This document shows, piece after piece, positions 8,150 through 14,888 of a stretch of DNA of 16,206 nt. Position 1 is the stretch's first letter; the number at the start of each line of letters is the position of its first letter. The notes beneath the pieces are model-generated. The model made no database searches. It was not told the DNA's origin and saw nothing but the letters and a program-made list of their open reading frames with translations. This DNA comes from JBLKSS01 sp047607725 (lineage in GTDB: Bacteria > Pseudomonadota > Gammaproteobacteria > Enterobacterales > Enterobacteriaceae): positions 1 through 16,206 of the forward strand of contig NZ_JBLKSS010000138.1 in assembly GCF_047607725.1 (NCBI RefSeq). Direction: 5' to 3'. Position numbers and translations under genes: made by a program.

Positions 8150-8924
8150 GGTCGCCTGTTTCCCTAGCAAATGTCGTCTCGGTTGCCATGCGGCCTGTGC
8201 CCTTAAGCTCCCGGCGCTGCTTTTACTGGAGAAACCACTCTCGGCAGAGAGATAAACACCTTACAGCTTAATGCTCTCCCGCTCCCTTTCTGCCGCAGTG
8301 CGCTATCTTGGCACGATGCGGCTTGCCCTCATTGTTATCCGCCTGCGTGCTGGTGTTTCGGCAATCACCTGTGCCCAGCACCGACGAATTTATGCCTGGA
8401 TGTTGCCCGTGTTCGCTGACTTGAAACGGTAGAGCTGCTTGCGCCCTGTGCCTGCAAATGCGAGACTGGGTGGTTGCCGGTGCCCTGGGCCTGGAAACGC
8501 GAGACTGGATGGTTGTTTGCGCTCGACGCCCTTTGTCTTGCGCCTGGATCAACGTCACAAGCCTTGAAATCAGGGGATTTATGGTTCACGCCTGAGGTCA
8601 TACATGTGGAACAATTTTTGAAGTTAACACTCACAAACTTTTTTCCACGGCGTATCCTCGGGGGTTATTATCTAAGGTTAGGGATCTAGTCGCCGTTCGC
8701 TCGGCGCTAATGAGTACGCAAACGCGGGCCTTACGTAGCATTTTGTCTCTTCACCGCTGTGAGTCACGTTGGTCAACTAAGTTACCGACACATTTGCTTA
8801 CAGACTAAGTGTTCCGCCCCCTTCTTACTTCCTGCTGTTTTAACAGGTGTTATTCCGAAATCTCTACTCAAAAAGCCCTTTTACGATGGGATCGTCTGGT
8901 AAGTCCAGCCTTTGCCAAATCCGC
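8150..8924. other. Gene-poor gap where dinF is expected
   Basis: About 0.8 kb between lexA and yjbJ with no open frame I can support. E. coli has dinF (MATE-type transporter, about 440 residues) here. I searched the forward frames for its start region and membrane segments and recognise nothing. The stretch contains a diverged 39-bp tandem repeat (8441-8518) and becomes A+T-richer after about 8600. It looks like old, eroded DNA. Confidence 0.5.
8441..8518. repeat. Diverged 39-bp tandem repeat, two units
   Basis: Units at 8441-8479 and 8480-8518 share about 31 of 39 positions; the core GCGAGACTGG occurs in both. A weaker third copy may precede them at about 8411-8440. The period is a multiple of three, so the reverse strand reads a 13-residue repeat (NHPVSRFQAQGTG then NHPVSHLQAQGAS). 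No start or ribosome site supports a real gene. Confidence 0.6.
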
Positions 8925-8933
8925 TGCTATAAT
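8925..8933 (+). promoter_or_regulatory. Extended -10 promoter for yjbJ, sigma-S-like
   Basis: TGCTATAAT followed by TTAATT is an extended -10 with the C before TATAAT that sigma-S favours, and no good -35 is seen at the right distance. It would give a leader of about 100 bases. In E. coli yjbJ is known as a stress/stationary-phase gene, which fits. Not tested. Confidence 0.5.
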
Positions 8934-9041
8934 TTAATTAAAGCTTAGCGCATCACTTCTCTACACGGTATGGCTGGATTTGCGGATTCAGACGAGGAAA
9001 TGAAGGTTATTGATAAACTACCTTACAGAAGGAGTCATAAC

Positions 9042-9251
9042 ATGAATAAAGACGAAGCCAGCGGCAATTGGAAACAATTCAAGGGTAAAATCAAAGAACA
9101 ATGGGGAAAACTTACCGATGATGATTTGACAGTGGTGGAAGGTAAACGCGATCAATTAGTCGGTAAAATCCAGGAACGCTATGGATACGGCAAAGACGCG
9201 GCCGAAACTGAAGTGAAAGATTGGGAAACACGTAATAAATATCGTTGGTAA
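9042..9251 (+). CDS. yjbJ: CsbD-family stress protein YjbJ
   Basis: A small, very hydrophilic protein of 69 residues, nearly identical in plan to E. coli YjbJ: MNKDEASGNWKQFKGKIKEQ at the start, VEGKRDQLVGKIQERYGYGK in the middle, and DWETRNKYRW at the end. These are CsbD-like features. The biochemical role is unknown; the family is abundant under general stress. ATG 9042 is fixed by AGAAGGAG at 9027-9034, seven bases upstream, so the frame open back to 8970 is leader. It has its own promoter at about 8925. A hairpin follows the stop. Intact. Confidence 0.96.
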   Translation: MNKDEASGNWKQFKGKIKEQWGKLTDDDLTVVEGKRDQLVGKIQERYGYGKDAAETEVKDWETRNKYRW

Positions 9252-9270
9252 GCGGTTTCAGGCTATAAAG

Positions 9271-9297
9271 GGTGGGTAAGCATAAGAGCTTCCCACC
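9271..9297 (+). terminator. Hairpin after yjbJ, possible terminator
   Basis: A 10-bp stem with one bulged T (9271-9281 with 9288-9297, six-base loop) lies 20 bases after the yjbJ stop. No T run follows, so it may act as an mRNA 3' stabiliser or a weak terminator. Confidence 0.45.
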
Positions 9298-9739
9298 GAA
9301 TTGTTCCTACCCAAAGGTACAGGGATGTACCACATGGCTCATAGGTGGGATTCACTTATTTCTATGAGGTGGAGTGATGGCTGCTGCAAGCTAAGATGAT
9401 TTTATTCTCCCCCATTGTTTGAAAATGCTACATCTCGCAAATGTGTTGCTACTCGTTGAAGTTCATGTCGAGGTTATTTACTACGTTTGTTTGTATGATA
9501 ATGAGAGTGTCCCCCTGTCGTTTTGCTCTAACATAAACCCTCTTCTAATTAGCCCAGGTCAATGAATGACGCTCCGCGCTTATCAACCTTTCTGAGCTAT
9601 GATGGCCGTCAATTATCCAGCCTTTCTGGTCCAGTAGAGGCTATCTCAAGGTTGTGGTTTTAATCATCACTAATTTCGATGAGATATAGGGTACTTTAAC
9701 TCTATTATCAGTCATCACTTTGCTCAGCCTTTAAACTGC
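9298..9739. other. Unassigned intergenic DNA between yjbJ and the phosphoesterase gene
   Basis: No open frame, RNA gene or clear terminator is recognised. Two small inverted repeats occur (GGTAC/GTACC at 9316-9331, and CTCATAG/CTATGAG near 9338-9367). Base composition becomes A+T-rich here, marking entry into the phosphoesterase segment. Confidence 0.4.
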
Positions 9740-11061
9740 TTAAAGCTTATGCCAATTCGCTCGGGTAGTAACCGTCAAAATATCCCCCCTCTTGAGGACC
9801 ACTTCTTCGTTATCGTAATAGACCCGCGTCTGATAGCCGGCGTTGGTGACGATTTTTATCATTTTATTGACTTCTGCCACTGAAGGAATGGAAATTTTAA
9901 AGGCCCATCCCCCATCGTACATTTTTATAAGGATATGATCGTGGTCATTTAATATTTGTCGCAATGACTCCTCGCTGATATCTTTTCCATTGTTTATGGG
10001 GAAATGATAGAATTTTTTCTCATCTAAATAATCAATCATTTCATGTCGTAACGCTTCAATATCGAGCCAGTTTTTCTCATCATACATCTTATCAATACCA
10101 TAATCACTTTGCCCTTTGACGGTATTATCGCCATCAGGAGTATCGTTAAGGTACTTCTTGTTCATTAACACTGACGCTTTGGACAGCAGGTCCTGCGGTT
10201 CACTCTTCTCGACTTCCGTTAGTTTCTTTGCCAAGACGGATAATTGCGGAAGGTTAATAGCCTGGTCATATTCATCTAATCTCTTGTTGTTGAAAAAATC
10301 CCATGCTTCAAAAACGAATGCTTCCCGGCTCGTTTTTATTAACCATCCCGTGCCCGCTGATTTAACGCCATTTTCACTTTTTGTCAAACTGGGAATTTCG
10401 ACAAGTGTGCCAAAAGGGCGTTGAATGAATTCGATCACACCCAAACCATTATGTATGTGGCCGTTCAGCATAATGATTTGCGGATAATTGTTAAATAACT
10501 CCTTAAGCATTTCATCCTGATCGCCAAACCCACCAAAAAGCCCCGCCCGCCAATGGGATGAGTTAAATGATTGATGCGTAACAACAATAATGGGTTTATG
10601 GATGTCGCTATGTTCTGCTAATTTTTCTTTTAACCATGTTATTGAATGATCATTCAAAGATATACTATCTTTGAGGCCGAGATCGGTATTCAAACACAAA
10701 ATATGATAATCATTAAACCAAGAGTCAATGCACATGGTATTATCGTAATAGTGAATGCCAAACTTATCTAAATAGCCATGATATAAATTTACCAAATCCG
10801 GGTCTAAGGAGTTATCTGGTCTTGCACCCGTTCTAACATCGTGATTGCCCAACATAAGCATCATGGCGTTATGAAATTCTTGGGGGAAACAATCGTTTAT
10901 GATTGAAAACGCTTTCTCTCGCCTGCTGTGCGCATCACCGATATCGCCGGCCATAATTAATGCCGTGGCCCCATTTTTTGCCATATTTTTTAATGATTTT
11001 CCAGTACCTCATTCTCATATTGCCCATTTTGGTGAATATCACTAATTAATCCAATAATCAT
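9740..11061 (-). pseudogene. Calcineurin-like metallophosphoesterase, frameshifted near its start
   Basis: The gene reads best from ATG 11061, seven bases after a strong TAAGGAG site. It begins MIIGLISDIHQNGQ, which contains the D-x-H first metal motif. After 23 codons this frame ends in TAA (10990-10992). Adding one base at about 10990 joins it to the long frame, first ATG at 10984, which holds the other motifs: AGDIGDAH, LGNHD, VVTHQ and NGHIHNG. Restored length is about 440 residues. The last half, after about residue 250, ends in a compact unit (WAFKISIPSVAEVNKMIKIV) that I cannot assign. Starting at 10984 would lose the D-x-H metal ligands, so the current product is probably inactive. 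The gene is much A+T-richer than its neighbours and is not in this place in E. coli, so it was probably acquired. Substrate unknown. Confidence 0.8.
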
Positions 11062-11769
11062 ATTTTCGCTCCTTAGCGGTTGACATTATCCCATCAACGA
11101 TGGTTGTAGACTTATTAGCCCTATATTGACGTTAATAGGAAAGCTATGATTTATAAATATAACGTTTTTATGGATTATTAGTTTGATGGCATGTTTTTTG
11201 ATAGAGGGCTGAGAAATAAATGACGCTATTGAGCGACTTAGCAGGAGGGAGATCTTATCACGCCAGATAATAGACGACCGCTGCACATTTATTATGGCCA
11301 AAAGGTGAGGAGGCAAATCTACATCACACTAAACGTTACCTCATCCCTTTTCGACAACACCGTGCCTATGTGTAATGTTGCCACCAAAACGACATTACTA
11401 TAAATACTGCCATTAACAACAATGGATTAATACCCTACCTTGGATCAAGTGATATCGGATATTACCACATCAGTGCAGAGCTCGTATTCTGGCTGCGATT
11501 TCATTTTTTTTACCCCATGCTTATGACGGGAGGGTAAAAGTAATAATGAGGGGTCGATAGGCAGGCGCGGGTTAGCCATTTTTAACTATGTGGCGTCGCA
11601 GAGTAACGCAATTGATGTCTGTCATAGGGGGAGTGGTGAACGGCGATGACGCTACTCGCAGCCTACGCGCCCTATTTACCTGTGCTAAAACGTGGCGTTG
11701 TTAGCCCACCCGATCACAGGGTTCGTCATCCCCCCCTCAATAAAATTATGCCCAGGTAGGTGAGGACTT
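11062..11769. other. Unassigned region between the phosphoesterase gene and zur
   Basis: About 0.7 kb. The part next to the phosphoesterase gene (to about 11340) is A+T-rich and should hold its promoter and leader; the AAGGAG ribosome site is at about 11068-11074 on the minus strand. The rest returns toward the general composition. The only open frame, about 76 codons on the minus strand at 11086-11316, has no ribosome site or recognisable content. I see no RNA gene. Confidence 0.4.
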
Positions 11770-12279
11770 TTATCGTTTTTTTATTGCAATGCTGTGGTCG
11801 TGTTCGCACACGTCAGGATGCTCACAGGCCTGCACTTCAGCACACTGCGGACAGAAACCGGGCGCTTCTACCACGTTATGGGAGAGAGTAAAGTCGGCGA
11901 CGGCCTCCATACACTGTAATATGTCTTCAATGCCCTACGTGGTTTGTTCAGTGACCAAGCCACAGCGGTCGAAAATGAAAAAAGCGGAGGTATGGGACGG
12001 TTCGGCAAAATGATGACATAGCACAAAGCTGTTGGTGGATTCGACGCGGTGAACAAAACCTTGCTCTAGGAGAAAATCCAGGGCGCGGTAAACGGTCGGT
12101 GGTTTTGCCTGCGGCTCAGACTGACGTAATAAATCAAGTAAATCATAAGCACTTATCGCACCGTTTTGCTGCGACATCAGGCGCAGTACCTCCAGCCGCT
12201 GCGGCGTCAGGCGGAGATTGCGCTGCTCGCACAATTGCTCGACCTGGCTGAGAAGTGGGTTTTCAGTGGTGGCTTTCAT
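11770..12279 (-). pseudogene. zur: Zinc uptake regulator Zur, cut by an in-frame TAG
   Basis: Zur is the Fur-family, Zn-responsive repressor of zinc import (znuABC). From ATG 12279 (GGGGAG upstream) the frame gives 114 residues with the complete DNA-binding domain (LRLTPQRLEVLRLM, AKPPTVYRALDFLLEQGFVH). Codon 115 is TAG (11935-11937). The same frame then continues for 54 codons with the C-terminal half (GIEDILQCMEAVADF, VVEAPGFCPQCAEVQACEHP, HDHSIAIKK) to TAA at 11770. Total length 169 matches E. coli (171). The regulatory zinc ligands His77, Cys88, His96 and Glu111 remain. Of the structural-site cysteines, Cys106, Cys143 and Cys146 are encoded but position 103 is Phe (FIFDRCG against FICDRCG). 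The truncated protein would lack half the dimerisation domain, so Zn control is probably lost unless the TAG is read through. Confidence 0.92.
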
Positions 12280-12319
12280 GATGCTCCCCGGTTACGGTTT
12301 CTCAAGTCATATTACCACG

Positions 12320-12350
12320 AAGGCACAAAAACCACGACTAAAGGTGCCTT
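12320..12350 (-). terminator. Inverted repeat at the end of the rcsA-like gene
   Basis: AAGGCAC (12320-12326) and GTGCCTT (12344-12350) form a 7-bp stem that overlaps the stop of the rcsA-like gene. It lies about 40 bases upstream of the zur start, on the same strand. There is no T run after the stem, so it could be a weak terminator or a regulatory site for zur. Confidence 0.3.
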
Positions 12351-12976
12351 AACCGTTGTATTGGCGGGCATACAGATCATCGGTAACGCTGCAGGCGATC
12401 TTCAAAATATAATAGATAATCAATTTATTATCGGCGTTTGTTTTGCGTTTAATATTGATCTTATGTGACGACAGCGTTTTATCTTTGATATTCAAATGCG
12501 CACAAATAGCTTTGGTGTTCTCGCCAGCCATCCACATGGCCAAAATTTGCTTTTCGGTTTTACTGAATCGCAGCGGTGCGCAGCGTTTTGCTCTGTTGGC
12601 GAGCGGAGACTTTTCTTGTCCGGCGAAATGACGGAATAGGTGTGTAAATCTGTCAACGGCAAGGAATTTGGAGGTCACGATAACATTACTTTTAAGAGGG
12701 ACAACGGCGTTATAGACAATGTTTTCGTTACCAATAAAAATCAGAAAAAACGTGTGGGGCAGCCGTTCAATTAATGTTTTAAAATGCGGTCGTCATCTTT
12801 TGAATGCATATAACTCTGACTGATTATGACAATGTCAGGGATAATTTTATGGCAAAGAATATCTAATTTCATAAGATCATTAAGGGTATAGATATTTCCT
12901 CTCACGCCACTATCAGTTAGCAATGACCGCATCGACTACGGGTAAATACACAATGATCAAGGATAAAGGCTGTCAT
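12349..12976 (-). pseudogene. RcsA-like LuxR-family regulator, two frameshifts
   Basis: The C-terminal part contains a LuxR-type HTH with strong RcsA character (LAMWMAGENTK, then LNIKDKTLSSHKINIKRK and NKLIIYY). Joining frames upstream restores a whole RcsA-sized protein. ATG 12976 begins MTAFILDHCVFTRS, like the RcsA start MSTIIMDLCSYTRL. Adding one base near 12933 continues into MRSLLTDSGVRGNIYTLNDL and PDIVIISQSYMHSKDDDRIL. Adding one A in the run at 12777-12780 continues into TLIERLPHTFFLIFIGNENI and on to the HTH, ending in TAA at 12349. Restored length is about 209 residues against 207 for E. coli RcsA. RcsA partners RcsB at capsule promoters. This copy is at a different locus from E. 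coli rcsA, so it may be a paralogue; I give no symbol. It is A+T-rich and has only a weak ribosome site. Confidence 0.82.
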
Positions 12977-13141
12977 ATTGCTCAGTCTGGTAGCTTGTTC
13001 ACCATCTGGAAAAAGAAATTATTATTTGGCTAACATATCAGGCCTCAGAACTTCGCGTGTTGCCGTCATTTTCGGGGCCGCGCAGGCCGGTGCCGTTGAT
13101 ATGAATCGGCCGTTAATAGCAGTAAAAATGACCTACCAATA

Positions 13142-13324
13142 TTACGCATAGTTGCTCGCGATTGAGTGCTTAGCGCTGGTCCTTTGCCTTGGGCAACGCC
13201 GGCATGTATTTTTAATGCCCAGCTTTCTTTTGATAGAACAGACGCGGCCCTTTGTAAATCCATCCTCCGAGTATTGGGACGCAATGTGGGCAATGTGGGA
13301 TAAAATGATCTCATCAGCTCCTGA
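13142..13324 (-). pseudogene. Possible remnant of another LuxR-type HTH
   Basis: A 61-codon stretch of the minus strand reads SGADEIILSHIAHIASQYSE and then KGRVCSIKRKLGIKNT before a stop. The second part resembles the recognition-helix end of LuxR/FixJ domains (...TVSxxKRxIxxKLGIKN), and the first resembles the helix that opens such domains, but the middle is off-pattern and there is no start codon. It lies about 170 bases upstream of the RcsA-like gene on the same strand. It could be chance; a profile search is needed. Confidence 0.25.
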
Positions 13325-13841
13325 CTAAGGTTATCCAAAGTGGGTGTACGCATGCCAAGCCCGCCGGTGCCGGCGAGCGGCTGCGGCGCCCATCACGTCA
13401 AAGCCTTAAGCAGCACAGCCTGATAGGCCGTTAACTCTCCTTTCCCTGATTATAGGGATTAATAAAAGACGCAAAATGCCTATCCGCTACATTACAAGTT
13501 AACCGGCACTCGTCATTCAATACCGGTAGGTCGCCGATTTATTCGCATGCGAAACCGGCATCTGTCGGAGACGGCGATAACAGGATAAAGGGGTAAAATC
13601 GTGTCATCCCTCAGTCAGGCAATGCGGAAAGTGGCTTGAATAACCCATAGGGTAGGGGGTGCCAAAGTGTTTTGGCCGCGGTTTTGTTTTTTTACTCTCC
13701 TACCGTGCGCCTGATGGGGGAGGGGGTTGCCTTCAAGAGGGCCACCGGCAACCGCTAATCTATGCTAGAATCTACCCGAAGAATTCCCTGCCGGTTCCCT
13801 TTGTTCCCGGGCCGCGTGGGTAGCCGATTGCCTGAACAGAC
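13325..13841. other. Intergenic region upstream of dusA
   Basis: About 0.5 kb without a supported gene. It holds small hairpins: TCCCT/AGGGA around 13444-13459, and GGTTGCC (13725-13731) with GGCAACC (13747-13753). Just after the second lies TATGCTAGAAT (13761-13771), a plausible -10 region for dusA, without a convincing -35. E. coli has yjbL and yjbM between zur and dusA; neither is recognised here. Confidence 0.4.
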
Positions 13842-13856
13842 GTGAAAATATCAGCC

Positions 13857-14888
13857 ATGCTTGAAAACCGCCCTAATCAAAACGTTCAGCCGTCCACGAT
13901 AACCTCGGCCGGGTTGGCATCGCCTGCGCCCGGCCGGTTCAGCGTTGCGCCGATGCTGGATTGGACCGATCGTCATTGCCGTTTTTTTCTGCGCCAGTTG
14001 AGCCGCCGTGCGCTGCTGTACACCGAAATGGTGACCACCGGCGCTCTGTTGCACGGTAAAGGCGATTATCTGGCCTATAACGACGCGGAACATCCTCTGG
14101 CGCTGCAACTGGGCGGAAGTGAACCGGATGCGCTAGCGCGCTGCGCGAAAATGGCACAGGCGCGAGGCTATGATGAAGTCAATCTCAACGTGGGTTGCCC
14201 CTCCGATCGCGTGCAGAACGGCCGTTTCGGCGCCTGTTTGATGGCCGAGAAAGACCGGGTGGCGGCGTGTATCGCCGCCATGCGCGAGGCGGTATCGTTG
14301 CCGATAACGGTAAAAACCCGCATCGGTATCGACGAGCAGGACAGCTATGCGTTCCTCTGTGAGTTCATCGATACCGTCGCCGCTCGCGGCGGCTGTCAGA
14401 CATTCATCATTCATGCCCGCAAGGCCTGGCTTAACGGTCTGAGTCCCAAAGAGAACCGCGAAATTCTACCGCTGGATTACGACCGGGTGTATCAGCTAAA
14501 GCGGGATTTCCCGTCGCTTCGGCTCATGATAAACGGCGGCATCACCACCCTGCATGATGCCCGGGAACATCTGCAGCGGCTTGATGGGGTCATGATGGGC
14601 CGCGAAGCCTACCAGAATCCGGGCATCCTGGTGCGGGTTGACAGCGAGCTGTTTGGCGACGCGGATCCCTTGCCGAATCAGGCGGCGGTGATTGACGCGA
14701 TGTTGCCTTATATAGAGCGGGAGCTGTCTTGCGGCACGGTCCTTGGCCACATTACCCGCCATATGCTCGGGCTGTTTCAAGGGATGCCGGGCGCCCGGCA
14801 GTGGCGCAGCTACTTAAGCGAACACGCCCACCGCCCAGGCGCGGGTGTCGATGTGTTGATTAAAGCGCTATCCTGCGTCCAGCATTAA
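13857..14888 (+). CDS. dusA: tRNA-dihydrouridine synthase A (DusA)
   Basis: FMN enzyme that reduces uridines in the D-loop of tRNAs (U20/U20a in E. coli DusA) to dihydrouridine. The barrel begins with GRFSVAPMLDWTDRHCR, carries the catalytic cysteine in NLNVGCPSDRVQNG (about residue 114 from this start), then TVKTRIGID, FIIHARKAWLNGLSPKENRE and MINGGI, and the C-terminal helical domain includes LGHITRHMLGLFQGMPGARQ. All are DusA hallmarks, over the family length of about 340 residues. The start is ATG 13857 or GTG 13842; neither has a strong ribosome site, and the first 25 residues are variable in the family. Its last 21 bases overlap the convergent regulator gene at 14868. Intact. Confidence 0.96.
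   Translation: MLENRPNQNVQPSTITSAGLASPAPGRFSVAPMLDWTDRHCRFFLRQLSRRALLYTEMVTTGALLHGKGDYLAYNDAEHPLALQLGGSEPDALARCAKMAQARGYDEVNLNVGCPSDRVQNGRFGACLMAEKDRVAACIAAMREAVSLPITVKTRIGIDEQDSYAFLCEFIDTVAARGGCQTFIIHARKAWLNGLSPKENREILPLDYDRVYQLKRDFPSLRLMINGGITTLHDAREHLQRLDGVMMGREAYQNPGILVRVDSELFGDADPLPNQAAVIDAMLPYIERELSCGTVLGHITRHMLGLFQGMPGARQWRSYLSEHAHRPGAGVDVLIKALSCVQH

Noticed and set aside
8441..8518. CRISPR array
   Set aside because: Units are adjacent with no spacers and differ at about eight positions; there is no cas gene.
8268..8634. Overlapping minus-strand frames of 89 and 96 codons in the lexA-yjbJ gap
   Set aside because: Both run through the tandem repeat and lack starts with ribosome sites; repeats alone can keep a frame open.
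8970..9041. 24-residue N-terminal extension of YjbJ
   Set aside because: The family start is at 9042 with a well-placed AGAAGGAG; the extension lies in the leader.
11086..11316. 76-codon minus-strand frame upstream of the phosphoesterase
   Set aside because: No ribosome site or recognisable motif, and the A+T-rich region that should hold the phosphoesterase promoter overlaps it.
13066..13353. 95-codon minus-strand frame
   Set aside because: Composition looks random and no ribosome site is seen; the only family-like signal here is in a different frame (13142-13324).
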